This document shows positions 36,201-44,409 of a stretch of 64,000 nt of DNA, one piece after another. Source of the DNA: Owenia fusiformis (Eukaryota > Annelida > Polychaeta > Sabellida > Oweniidae); assembly GCA_903813345.2 (NCBI GenBank), contig CAIIXF020000004.1, positions 25,485,985 through 25,549,984 on the forward strand, read 5' to 3'. Position 1 is the first letter of the stretch. Every line of letters begins with the position of its first letter. A model generated the notes under the pieces. It ran no database searches, was not told the DNA's origin, and saw nothing but the letters and a program-made list of their open reading frames with translations. The translations under genes and the position numbers were made by a program.

Positions 36201-38066
36201 GCCTAGAAGCACCAAATATCATCTTTAAATTGTAAAATTTTCTAGAAGAGTTAGCCACCCCTCACATCCCCCACCTTGATATGGTCAATGTTTCTGGGGG
36301 ACAACCCCTTGCTCCCCCTCTGGCACCCCGCCCCACTTCACCCTCTCATCTTTTATGCCACCCCCAAAAGAATTTGAAAAATATTCACATTTTTCTTATA
36401 GACTCATACACTTTGAAAGTGCCCAGAATGCACCAAATAGCATCTTAAAACTGTAAAATTTTCTAGGGGGAGTGGACAACTCCTCACATCCCCCACAAAA
36501 CGATTGGAACGTTTTGAAGTTGCATTTGTTAATGCCAAACCGATATAGGGAGTAACCGACCCCCCCCCCTCTGACTTAGGCGATTTGATTTACGCGGCAA
36601 AAAATTGACAATTTTATATTCTCTTTAGTAAAAACCGCACCCCCCTTGGAGAAAAGTGTCTTACGGGCCTGTACAGTCATGATCGAATCTCTCATTTAAA
36701 TGAGGCAATAAATATACAATACATTTAGTGAACTGTGAACTTATTATTGTCAGTTATGAACTTCTCTGTGTTTCCATGGTAATGTAAAATTGTGTCAGTT
36801 AGGAGCTTCCCTGTGTTTCCATGGTGATGTAATGTAACATTGTTGTCAGTTCCAAAGTTCTTTGTGTTGTAGATGACCTAGATGGCAAACTAGAGAAAGA
36901 GCTGCTTCTACGATTGAATCAACAGTTTCCGGGGGATGTCGGTATATTCTGCGTATTCTTCTTGAACCATATGCGACTTCAACCCGGAGAGGCCATGTTC
37001 CTCGAGGCAAACTTGCCGCACGCTTACCTCTCTGGGAGTAAGTACAATCAAGTGGTTATCCTAGGGGGTGGCCTATGGGGTGTTTTAAGGGGTCAGAACA
37101 GTATGTGGCATAAGTGCGGGCCATAGATAGAGTCTCCTTGAGTCGGTTTTTAGCACGTTTTTCGAAAAAAAACAATTGGCAGTTGGTTTGTTATGAAATT
37201 TTAGACTAGTAAGTACATGAACCATGAATTGAGTGAATTTGAGACCATATATGGACATGTAATCAGCACATCGAAGGGTATACAAATTTTTAGCGTCATT
37301 CCTGCACTATTAATTTTTAAAAGAAAAAGATATGAAATCTAAAATTTCTAGTCAGATATTGTTTATATTTTCAGATTGTATCGAGACTATGGCGTGTTCA
37401 GATAATGTGGTTCGGGCAGGCCTGACCCCCAAATTCAAAGACGTACCCAACCTGTGCAGTATGCTAAAGTATGAGTCAAAGACATCCAGTGAAAACATGT
37501 TTCAACCACAAGTAGATAAGGAAGATCCATGTGTTACGATATACAACCCACCTGTGCCTGATTTCGCAGTTGCAAGAGTTAGGGTGAGTAGCTCAGATGG
37601 ACGTTTTGAATTGTTTGAATCATAATATAGACCTCAGAGCAGGTGTAATATCGACAAATACACCCTTAGGGCTAGGCACAAACACTTTTACAGAAAACAT
37701 TTGTGCCTAGTCCTGCGGGTTGTATTCGTTAATATTACACCTGCTCTGAGGTCTATATTTCTTAAATAATGCATGATTCAAATCTTGTATGATTCAAAAC
37801 TGTATAAAAATATATGATTTATTGAATATATTCATTTTTAGGTTCCGAGTGGTACGAAACAATACACAATGGCAGCAATAGACAGTGCAAGTCTAGTCCT
37901 GGTTGTAGAAGGAAAGGCCACAGGACAGAACAGGACTCTCAATGGACAGCCTTTGAATGTTTCTAAGGGGTCTGTCATATTTATATCAGCCAATGAGAGC
38001 GTAGACTTAACAATTGAATCTACCTCAGAAGGACTCCTTGTATTCAGAGCATTTTGTGAATTATGA
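20559..38066 (+). CDS. MPI: Mannose-6-phosphate isomerase (type I phosphomannose isomerase), 8 exons
   Basis: MPI interconverts fructose-6-phosphate and mannose-6-phosphate in the cytosol, supplying mannose for glycosylation. Exons: 20559-20586, 21382-21509, 22406-22606, 22825-22966, 24916-25104, 36873-37037, 37375-37583, 37842-38066. All junctions are GT-AG and in phase, giving 428 aa (human 423). Exon 1 has the strong start context ACCATGG and yields HPRVFPLKC, matching human APRVFPLSC. Zinc ligands are Q114 and H116 (SIQAHPNK), E141 ([10 protein letters not shown]) and H279 (LPHAYLSG). The catalytic Arg is in [31 protein letters not shown]-like and FRAFCEL segments are as expected. At the exon 6/7 junction the usual SGDC reads SGNC. 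Intron 4 of the genomic layout (25105-36872) hosts three nested homeobox genes. An ATG at 21375 (M-T-V-F-P-L) could start an unspliced form. Confidence 0.95.
21628..21932. mobile_element. Small inverted-repeat element in an MPI intron
   Basis: It begins CATGGGCGTAGCGCC and ends with the inverted CCCTACGCCCATG. The interior is AT-rich on the left and GC-rich on the right (CCCGCGATGCGCAGCCTTCG). A poly-G run follows. It is non-coding and probably a non-autonomous element. Confidence 0.55.
22972..23181. mobile_element. Small TIR element, CAGGCCCGTAGCCAGG family, copy 2, at a splice donor
   Basis: It has perfect 16-bp inverted ends, CAGGCCCGTAGCCAGG and CCTGGCTACGGGCCTG. It is flanked by the 5-bp direct repeat GTAAG (22967-22971 and 23182-23186). 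The left GTAAG is the MPI exon 4 (22825-22966) splice donor, so the element landed on the donor and duplicated it. It shares its interior (GGCCAAAAATTCTTTCAAAA, GCAAATCCTGGCTACGG) with copy 1 at 9121-9327. Confidence 0.85.
23414..24849 (-). mobile_element. Short non-autonomous LTR retroelement (TRIM-like)
   Basis: Two near-identical direct repeats (23419-23740 and 24514-24844, differing mainly by short internal indels) flank about 770 bp. Both repeats run TG...CA, and the 5-bp target duplication GACAC borders the element. Read on the minus strand, a purine-rich GAAGGGGGAGGA tract lies just before the left repeat, and TGGTGGCAG, a plausible primer-binding start, follows the right repeat. The element is therefore in minus orientation. 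No gag or pol frame is present. It lies in an MPI intron. Confidence 0.85.
25620..26410 (+). promoter_or_regulatory. Repeated promoter modules upstream of homeobox copy 1
   Basis: Four to five modules of about 130-170 bp each contain CTTGATCTTAATC, AAGCTGATTA, the palindrome CCCCCAGGGGG, GTGACTCA (AP-1-like), GGGATCAAAGAAAAACAA (ATCAAAG is a TCF/LEF-type site) and AACCAATCAGATT (CCAAT box). The last module differs (CCCCATGGGG) and stops about 15 bp before the TATA box. The same modules precede the other two copies. Binding by these factors is inferred from motif shape only. Confidence 0.7.
26425..26432 (+). promoter_or_regulatory. TATA box of homeobox copy 1
   Basis: TATATAAG lies 93 bp before the start codon, in the context GATGTATATAAGGCAGAG, which recurs upstream of copy 3. 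Transcription would start near 26455-26460 (ACATCAGACTT). Confidence 0.65.
26518..27468 (+). CDS. TALE-class homeobox protein, nested copy 1 (316 aa, intronless)
   Basis: This is a single uninterrupted exon. The homeodomain is about residues 231-293: [15 protein letters not shown], then the loop NSHSPYPS, then [13 protein letters not shown]. Aligning Y250 (position 20) and W281 (position 48) leaves three extra loop residues plus a PYP motif, which defines the TALE superclass. Residue 50 is Ser, and N51 and R53 are conserved. Residues 36-42 (FSIRSLL) match the Eh1 Groucho-binding consensus, so a repressor role is likely. Residues about 108-190 are Gln/Leu-rich and probably helical. There is no MEIS, PBC or IRO partner domain, so it is none of the standard TALE families. 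It lies in sense orientation inside the long MPI intron and has its own TATA box and polyadenylation signal. A relation to spiralian-specific TALE (SPILE) genes is possible but unproven. Confidence 0.9.
   Translation: MAYKYETPARRALFDTACNGNTPVSKRIPHTFESPFSIRSLLNLGDEAPSQSTQPAEEASSGNIMSSLASVPAFAELTKTLTTDINTQAMPSQLIQTVSPQLIPVPVCISALEERIYTLKHQMNDPTKLLELETFYREQAHQVECERYTHLSNCLPMHQHAINIQCDHQLRLLIGRVERSIRLLETSIITMDNISDNLAVFETRNSLENCDLPPQPIMTSTPKKNTEKTRKPRSRAVYSRQAKDLLETWYAVNSHSPYPSSDVITSLANQTELTTSQVRKWFSNKRLRGGRVNKNLVRHLYQHNELLPISSVQSWM
27590..27595 (+). terminator. Polyadenylation signal of homeobox copy 1
   Basis: AATAAA lies about 120 bp past the stop codon in an AT-rich 3' UTR. A compact transcript of about 1.15 kb is expected. 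Confidence 0.65.
27720..28095 (-). repeat. Dispersed repeat, inverted copy of 4340-4630, carrying an insertion
   Basis: Minus-strand words CTACCTGGAGTGACGA, ATTGCTCTTATTTGAACAAT and GGTTTCAACCGATTTTAGAG match the repeat beyond the ENOX 3' end. The middle is replaced by a homeobox gene fragment at 27955-28067. Confidence 0.65.
27955..28067 (+). pseudogene. 113-bp internal fragment of the homeobox gene
   Basis: It is base-for-base identical, by eye, to 26701-26813 of copy 1 (the codons for [19 protein letters not shown] and following). It has no start, homeodomain or promoter. Both junctions fall inside a dispersed repeat. It looks like templated filler inserted during break repair rather than a decayed gene. 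Confidence 0.85.
28440..28990 (+). promoter_or_regulatory. Orphan array of homeobox-type promoter modules
   Basis: Four modules in plus orientation carry CCCCCAGGGGGTGACT, GGGATCAAAGAAAAACAATA and AACCAATCAGAT, as upstream of copy 1. No TATA box or homeobox frame follows. The next gene (copy 2) is on the other strand with its 3' end facing the array. The array may be the remnant of a lost copy, or an enhancer. Confidence 0.65.
29636..29641 (-). terminator. Polyadenylation signal of homeobox copy 2
   Basis: Plus-strand TTTATT (AATAAA on the minus strand) lies about 122 bp past the stop of copy 2, the same spacing as in copy 1. Confidence 0.55.
29763..30713 (-). CDS. TALE-class homeobox protein, nested copy 2 (316 aa, intronless)
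   Basis: This is an intact paralogue of copy 1 in the opposite orientation, antisense to MPI. It differs at about nine residues, including P49R, V107A and M190R, and in the linker before the homeodomain (ENPRQPRS instead of EKTRKPRS). The homeodomain from residue 232 on and the Eh1-like FSIRSLL are identical. The absence of any stop or frameshift implies selection or recent gene conversion. Upstream modules are present, but the TATA region reads CATAGATAAGG rather than TATATAAGG, so core promoter strength may differ. Confidence 0.9.
   Translation of the reverse strand: MAYKYETPARRALFDTACNGNTPVSKRIPHTFESPFSIRSLLNLGDEARSQSTQPAEEASSGNIMSSLASVPAFAELTKTLTTDINTQAMPSQLIQTVSPQLIPVPACISALEERIYSLKHQMHDPTKLLELETFYREQAHQVECERYTHLSNCLPMHQHAINIQCDHQLRLLIGRVERSIRLLETSIITRDNISDNLAVFESRNSLENCDLPPQPIMTSTPKKNTENPRQPRSRAVYSRQAKDLLETWYAVNSHSPYPSSDVITSLANQTELTTSQVRKWFSNKRLRGGRVNKNLVRHLYQHNELLPISSVQSWM
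30820..31165 (-). promoter_or_regulatory. Promoter modules upstream of homeobox copy 2
   Basis: Read on the minus strand, the modules repeat GGGGGTGACTCA, GATCAAAG, GATTA and CCAATCA words as at copy 1, in about two to three units. The array ends near a TIR element at 31220. Confidence 0.6.
31220..31824. mobile_element. Inverted-repeat element between homeobox copies 2 and 3
   Basis: The left end TAGGGGAAATGGTCCTA is matched inverted at the right end, TTAGGACCATTTCCCCTA. GATAATTAGGACC-type words repeat inside the right arm. No transposase frame is visible. It is a likely non-autonomous DNA transposon and separates the duplicated gene units. Confidence 0.65.
32030..32160. repeat. Dispersed repeat shared with 59735-59855
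   Basis: The words GGTGGGTACCCTTTGCATT, TTCACTTCTT.TAGAGAGCTT and TCTTCACTC.TTCAGTTTA occur in the same order at both places. The element is not identified, and no conserved frame is evident. Confidence 0.5.
32601..32606 (-). terminator. Polyadenylation signal of homeobox copy 3
   Basis: Plus-strand TTTATT (AATAAA on the minus strand) lies about 107 bp past the copy 3 stop, in a 3' UTR resembling that of copy 2. Confidence 0.5.
32713..33663 (-). CDS. TALE-class homeobox protein, nested copy 3 (316 aa, intronless)
   Basis: This is an intact third paralogue, in the same orientation as copy 2. Substitutions cluster in the N-terminal and helical regions ([32 protein letters not shown]). The Eh1-like FSIRSLL, the PYP loop and WFSNKR are unchanged. 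Its linker (EKTRKPRS) matches copy 1 rather than copy 2, while TRDNIS and IYSLK match copy 2. Such mosaic sharing fits gene conversion among the copies. It keeps the TATATAAGG core promoter of copy 1 and its own upstream modules. Confidence 0.9.
   Translation of the reverse strand: MAYKYETPARRALFDTACNGNTPVSKRIPHTFESPFSIRSLLNLGDETASQSTQAAEEASSGNIMSSLASVPAFAELTKTLTTDINTQAMPSQLIQTVSPQLIPVPNCISALEERIYSLKDQMHDQTKLLELETFFHEQAHQVECERYTHLSNCLPMHQHAINIQCDHQLRLLIGRVERSIRLLETSIITRDNISDNLAVFETRNSLENCDLPPQPIMTSTPKKNTEKTRKPRSRAVYSRQAKDLLETWYAVNSHSPYPSSDVITSLANQTELTTSQVRKWFSNKRLRGGRVNKNLVRHLYQHNELLPISSVQSWM
33750..33757 (-). promoter_or_regulatory. TATA box of homeobox copy 3
   Basis: Minus-strand TATATAAG in the context GATGTATATAAGGCAGAG is identical to copy 1 and lies about 87 bp before the start codon. 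Confidence 0.65.
33785..34140 (-). promoter_or_regulatory. Promoter modules upstream of homeobox copy 3
   Basis: About two to three modules on the minus strand carry GGGGGTGACTCA, GATCAAAGAAAAAC and CCAATCA. One palindrome copy is altered (CCCCCTGCGG on the plus strand). Confidence 0.6.
34443..34606. mobile_element. Hairpin MITE, GAGCAGGTGTTATATCGAC family, copy 1
   Basis: The left arm GAGCAGGTGTTATATCGACG pairs with the right arm CGATATAACACCTGCT, and inner TAGGCACAAA pairs with TTTGTGCCTA. The ends are TATAG and CTATA. A second copy is at 37625-37758. No coding capacity. Confidence 0.7.
34793..36671. repeat. Complex repeat block with about five diverged 200-400 bp units
   Basis: The units repeat GACTCATACACTTTGAAAGT, GCCCAGAAAGCACCAAATAG, TAAAATTGTAAAATTTTCT and pyrimidine-rich CTCCCCCTCTGGCA words. 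The block starts CAGGGCCGTCAG and ends ACGGGCCTGT, so it may be one composite element. Part of it (35400-35700 and 35720-36000) is an almost exact tandem duplication. It is non-coding and lies inside the long MPI intron. Confidence 0.7.
36725..36860. repeat. Short tandem repeat before an MPI exon
   Basis: Two to three imperfect units of about 57 bp carry GTCAGTTATGAACTTC and CTGTGTTTCCATGGTAATGT. They lie just upstream of the MPI exon at 36873. Confidence 0.6.
37625..37758. mobile_element. Hairpin MITE, copy 2, in an MPI intron
   Basis: The arms TATAGACCTCAGAGCAGGTG and CACCTGCTCTGAGGTCTATA are perfect inverted ends, with inner GGGCTAGGCACAAA pairing to TTTGTGCCTAGTCC. It is related to 34443-34606. 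It occupies about half of the 258-bp intron 37584-37841, so it is a tolerated insertion in a short intron. Confidence 0.8.
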
Positions 38067-38456
38067 TGATGGTTTGACTAGATGCTGTTTATTTGTATGT
38101 AGTGAATTCGAATAATTCTCCAAAATCCTTACATTAGAAAAGTGTGAAATATTTTCTTTAACTTAACTTAACCTGATTACTCCACTTTGATTGGTCAGAG
38201 AGCAGTGAACATTTTTATTTGTTATATTAGACACCTTTCTCTTTAGTTTCGTCAGACTAACAAAGCAATTATAGACTCCATTTGGTTGATAGTCAGAACT
38301 GTTTTCCTCCACTGAGACCCTCTACTTCTGTGTCTCTAGTGTTGGGGTATAAATTTGACTGTAATCCTCTGGAGAGGTCAATAGTTATAATTTTCTACTG
38401 GTTTCATGCTGCAAAAATTATTGTCTGTAACAACTTAATACAAGGTACTGATAAGT

Positions 38457-38462
38457 AATAAA
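38457..38462 (+). terminator. Candidate polyadenylation signal of MPI
   Basis: AATAAA lies about 390 bp past the MPI stop codon. It is the first clear hexamer downstream of the stop. Confidence 0.45.
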
Positions 38463-38604
38463 AAAAGTAAATGACTACTTCTCGTGAACATGAATAAGAG
38501 AAGATGTAACATTTAAGAATATGATAAAATGTAACCACCTACTGTAATAACTAGGTTAACCAGTTGTTACAGGAGCCATTTGCTGACTCTGAATTGTTGA
38601 ATGC

Positions 38605-39105
38605 AGGGGTTTCATTGGCAGCAGGGGCTGTGAATTCGTACGATCCCCAATCCAATCCAGATAAATTTTATCTTTTGGGATAAATCTTGGATTACTAATC
38701 CGATAAATATTTGGTGAATTTGTACGATCCGAGGATTATGAGGGGGAATCCCCAAGATTTATCCAATTTGCATTGGAATTCAGATTAAATATATCCAAAA
38801 AATAATCCACCTCAAGAGATGGATTGAGATTTATCCTGAGATTAATCCCAGGATCGTACGAATTCACCGATATTTTGATAAATTCTTGGATTAATCCCAC
38901 AATGCATCATTACCATGACAAAATTTATCCAGATCGGATCGTGGATCGCACGAATTTACCGCCCCAGGCGATTTTCACCAGTTGTTTTCACAAAATCGCC
39001 CATTTTTTTTGGGACTTTTTGACTTTTCCATGTTAAATTTATAATTTCCATTGTTTTATTTATTTTGATTATTGTGAGAAATTCTAGCGAAAACCCTGGA
39101 ATGCC
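38605..39105. mobile_element. Nested repeats: one element inserted into another
   Basis: The outer repeat (AGGGGTTTCATT.GCAGCAGG ... GGCGATTTTCACCAGTTGTT ... GAAAACCCTG) is uninterrupted at 53148-53320. Here it is split after GCAG by an inner element at 38624-38965. The inner element begins GGGGCTGTGAATTCGTACGA and ends with the inverted-type sequence CGCACGAATTTACCGCCCC. Its interior repeats GGATTAATCC and TTTATCC words. Confidence 0.65.
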
Positions 39106-39326
39106 AGTTCAAAAATGATGCTACTAAGTCAAGTGTAAGTGGTTACGTTAAAATCAGTGAAAGTCAAAATTAACCATTGTAGTAAACAGAATTTAGAATA
39201 GGGCGCACATAAAATATTTTACTTATTTTGGATTATAAACTTGAGATGCATAAACTTTGTCTTACACCACGGTCAAAGTTAACAGTAACACACAAGTATG
39301 TCTGTAATATTTAGTAAAATAACATA

Positions 39327-39532
39327 TACAGGGTGGGCCAAAAAATTTTGCAACCTTTTTAGAAGGCAAAAAAAGTATCATAACATTATGGTATTGACAT
39401 GAAATTTTTTTGACAGAAACTTAAGGATAGGCATATTTTACCATTCAAATACTTAAGCTAATTCTGACTACACATGTTATGATACTTTTTTGCCTTCTAA
39501 AAAGGTTGCAAAATTTTTTGGCCCACCCTGTA
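39327..39532. mobile_element. 206-bp hairpin element with TACAGGGTGGGCC ends
   Basis: The left arm TACAGGGTGGGCCAAAAAAT with TTTGCAACCTTTTTAGAAGG pairs with the right arm ATTTTTTGGCCCACCCTGTA. Arms are about 60 bp and the TA ends fit a mariner-like target site. Short relatives of the end sequence (ACAGGGTG) appear at 29413, 32460 and 39840. Confidence 0.8.
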
Positions 39533-42500
39533 CATTCTACTTAATTTGGAAGCTGCTATAATTTGACAAATGACATGGCACAGACACATCCTTGTAAATA
39601 TATATTTCTTAAATTACTAAAGTTCATTAACTTCAGAGAATAATGATTTACTTTTGACGATTCCCTAGTCGTCCAACCAGATTTCTTATTTTAGCACATA
39701 TTTTTGTCCTTTGGTTTCGCCTACTTTAGATATGCCATATTATTTCATTGAAAATTTTGAAATAATGCCAAATTGAGCAGCACCAAATAAGTAGAAAATG
39801 GGGATGTATATAAAAGGGATGTTTGATATACTCTGGTCATACAGGGTGTCCTCATGTGCTGTCAGTTGTGACACCCTGTATATTATAAATACATAAATGA
39901 TTGTGAATACTCAATAAAATGGATTGAAAATGTTAATATTGTTTTGTTCTTATAACTCAAAAAGATGAGTTTCGTGAAATTGATTTTGATCTTTTTAATT
40001 AATTTTATTTTTATTATTATTTGTATCACTGAATATTGTGTTTATCATAGTATTAAGGAAAACTGTGCGGTCATTTTTATTGACTGACTATTTATTAATT
40101 GAAGTACCTGGTATTCGGCATGACATATGTGGAAGTTTGACACATGGAAAAGTTTGACACAAGGAAAAGTTTGACACATGGAAAAGTTTGACACAAGGAA
40201 AAGTTTTGACTTGATGGAAAGTTTGACACAAGGGAGTGTTTTACAGAACTATTTTAATAGAATAGCTGACATAATAGATGTCATCCTTGTCATTCTTTGT
40301 TTTGCTTGGGCCAGACTGCCATAGCCTCCCATGTTATAAACTTGCAATGGTCAACTTATTTAATTATTTATGAAAAAGAGCTGGTTGAATCTGTTGGAAA
40401 CTCAAATGGCATACTATGGGAATAAAGATGAAAGTTTTCGTTGTCAAATGAATAAACCAAGATTTTAAAGAATCTTAGCTTTGCATCAATGGAGATTAGG
40501 CTAAGTTTTTTAAAATGTTATGGAAAATGATTTAAATGACATAACTGTATAAATCAATGTTATTATTATGGAAAACTTCACTGAATTCAAATATGCGTTA
40601 AGAAAAGCAACTTGTTAGAGGTTAAAAGTGCAAATCTCTTAAAATCTCATGAAAAATGAGAATTAGCGAGATTTCATAGGTAATATGGGAACTCCTCAAT
40701 TACGCAGGACATTTCCATTTTAAGTATGAGGCTCCACTTTTTGTAGGCCTTTTGACATGAAATGTTCATAAACTCAATCGGGCATCCAGGGGTCCTATGT
40801 TCAGGTTCACTCATTCAATGCATGGTCTACATAAGTTAGTTGCTATGGATACAAGAATAAACAGACTTTATATTTATAGTCTAAATTACTCAATTTATTA
40901 ATCTTGTTCACATTCAGAGATTATAGAAGTACAAATATTTACACATGCCTACAATCTACATAATAAAATAGGTTCTATGTATAGTCCATGCTCACCATAA
41001 ATGAGCCGGATTTTATCATTCTATAACCAGGTCCCTCTGTATGTTGTCAAACTTTGAGATGCTTCATTTTTATTGCTTAAAAACAACATTTTTGAGAAAT
41101 AAAGCATAAGTAAACATCGGGTGAATTGAAATCTTTTTTTTTCAAAAAATGAATCTAAACGAGGAAATAACTCAACCTAAAAAAGATACCTACAACACCA
41201 GACTGAGATGAATTTAATTTCATGTTTCTTTAACATTTGATGAAAAATCGAGATTAGAACTAGAGTTAATCTTAAGTTGACATAGTCACATGGTAAATTT
41301 GTAGAATGGGTCTGATGGGCACATATAGATAGCAGTTCACAAAATCCCACACAAATGGGCTGTCCTTCAATTTGTCCTATTGGTCTATGTGTGTATATTT
41401 TTTCTATTAAGATTTCAAACATATTGAAGATTCAATACCAACAGCCTTAAGTATCATCAGTGAAATTTCTCTTCATGATATCTGAGGTTACGAATTTCTA
41501 ATATGTTGTTAATATATACAATTCAACCCAATGAACTCTGCGCCATCTATTGAGTGTCCCAAAAACCATTAAGATATCAAAAGCTCTACATACCAATACC
41601 AGCAAATTAAAGCTACTGACATTTGCAATACTATCAAAGGAGAATGTACACCATTACCCAAAATTCAATTTCATAACTTGACCCGTATTGAGAAAATACA
41701 ATGCATCAATCTCTGGGGAACTCATTCAGTGCAATCGCGCCTCTCTCGAAAGTTGGGTAGTTTAGTAACTTTGATACACTTAACGCTATTAAGCAAAGGT
41801 TTCCTTGCCACAGTGTAGAACATTGGCATTCAATGTACTGCCAAATAATCAATCAATTTTCAACCATTGACAAGATTGAAAAGTGGTTGCTATTGAAAGT
41901 CAGGCTTGAACTTTGTTGTTAAGAAATGAATGTATAAAAATTTTTAGTCATTACTCTTTAATTTCAATTGAATGACATTATATCCCAATGAGAGTAAATT
42001 CCCTGGAATAAATGAATTTTTTATTGGCAGGGGTAGGCAGGAAAGCACTGAATGCACGTAACCATGGAGATATGGCAAAACATATAATGCGTATTGTATC
42101 TCTATCTAATATTCACACACAAAAATACTATTTCTGAACAGTTTCTCCATTTATTGGAATTACTGCATTTACTCATAAACCTGTCTTAGTGAACACCTCT
42201 CTGTAGTGAACACCCTCGTCTAGTGAACACCCTTTCTCAGCACATAGTCCACTGACTTCTTTATGAAATTGCCTCTGGAGTGAACACCTGAAACGTTGGT
42301 GTTCACTGTACACAGGTTTTACTGTACATAATTTTTTTCAATTCACAAGACTTCACACTATTCATGAAAATAATGGACCATTAAAATCAAAACTTCATAA
42401 TTTGGTATACATCTAAGGTGTTAAAATACCAAAGAGCCGTTTCTAGAATTCTGTTTTGCTCATGAAATTTTTTTCAATTAACGGCATGATTCATCATCTA

Positions 42501-44409
42501 ACTAACTGCCTACTGAAAATGAAAGGCTTCAATATCCCTGGACCCTGAACATGAAATCTCGATAAGGACAATCTGATTAGAAAAAAATAATGGCAGATAT
42601 TAAATCCCATCAATACGTACTTATTCCTGACCAAAAATAAGTCTATACTTATTTTGATCAATGGTTGTATTTAGTCTGGGGTGCCCTTACAAAAGGTTCA
42701 TGAATCTGAACAGAATTGAAATTCAGATTTTAAAGCAAAGGCAACATAATATTGTGCAATGTTCCCATGGTAACATGTCTATCTACAGCTCTATCTCTAT
42801 AAATATTTTCATATCTCAATCTGTGTATCATTTTGTGATAAGAAATCATTAAAACTGACTTCTTCCAAAAATTTTCACAACTAATTATAGTGTTCAAAAA
42901 GTTTTAAAGAAAGAGTGCAATTTTAAAATTTTGTATTTCCACTTACTTTTTGAACACTTTTCATTTTTCTATGCGTGCATTATCATTTTCTCAAAACTAA
43001 AATCTCAACCTGCTCAAATTTACAATTCTTGTGACCTCGTTCAAAAAGATCTGTGAAAAATATACAGTTGAGAAACTGCAGCACTTAAAGTACATGTACA
43101 CATGTAATATACACAAGAAAAATTAAAGCTAGAAAAAAATACATTTTAAATTCCAAAATACTAAATATTCCTTTCCAGATACACACATGGAGATCAGATA
43201 GTTGTTACTTCATAACACTGAGCATCTAGTAATATCTTCCATTCATTTGAACTCTTTTGGCTTACTCTACTCATTTGAACTCTTTTGACATGTTCCCATT
43301 TTATCATTGTTAAAGACTGTAAACAGGGTCATTTTGACACATATTTTAATGTAGCGAAACTAATTTTTTGTTAAAATTGGGACTTCTAAGGTGTAACTAA
43401 TTACATTGGTCACCTTAGCAACAATTACAATGATCAAAAACCAGACAAGTGCTTTTAAATGAGATTTACCAAATTAAAAAAGTACCAAAATAACAGTGTT
43501 ACGGTCCAATGCACCATTGAGTCAACAACTTTAAAACAACACCATGTTCTTTCAATTAATTCAACAAAATTAGTTATCCATAGTTGAGTAAAACTTTAAC
43601 ATATGAACACCTTTAGAATGTAAACACCTCAATGTAAACACATTTTCAGTCCCATTGACTTCAATGTTATTAGATCCAGTGAGGACTCAGGACAAGCTAA
43701 TATGTTTCAACTTACCCAAAAGCATGGAATTGTTTCAATGCAGTGATATGTCATAATAATGTTGCATCTTTTCCTGTTTTAAGAACTTTACAATATTCTC
43801 TAATTTAGACTTTTGTTTTTGCAAAATGCTGATTAACAATTTTTGTTGTTGAAATATTTGGTTATTTGATATAGTAATCCATGCAAATATTCATATTCAT
43901 TTTTAAAAATGAACTCTCCCTGATTTATCATAATTCCTCAAAAACTGTGACACAACTGCTGACAAACCTTCAATTAAATCTCCCCTGCCTCTTCTATGCA
44001 AAGTGGAAGAGTCTAACTGGTAAATAAAGGGGTGCTCCACACCTGATCATGATTCTGAAGATTCAGTAGTTGGAATTATTCAACTTCACATGATAGTGAA
44101 ATTGTAGCATGACATCAAAGTGACATGACATCAATGTAACATGACACCATTTCCTGAATGTCAATTTACTTCATCACCAAGCATGCAACATTTGTGTCCC
44201 GCTTCAATCTTGCATAAAATCTACTCCACAATTCACTCACTTTCGGCTGGAAATATTCTAGCGCTTCTCTCAAAAATATATATACAGTAGTAGTATACCT
44301 TCCATAACATACGACAAGTCTAAATTCAGATTTTAATCTGCGAATTTATGAACCTGATATACCAGCTCAGGAGAACCAATCGGAATCTGCTATTTTTAAC
44401 CAATCAGAA

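Larger units (their letters stand above)
38067..44409. other. Region between the convergent MPI and TFDP genes
   Basis: It contains both 3' UTRs and no further gene that I can support. A tandem TTTGACACA(A/T)GGAAAAG repeat lies at 40130-40240, and a GTGAACACC-rich patch lies at 42180-42320. Two inverted-repeat elements are listed separately. The TFDP polyadenylation site was not fixed. Confidence 0.5.
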
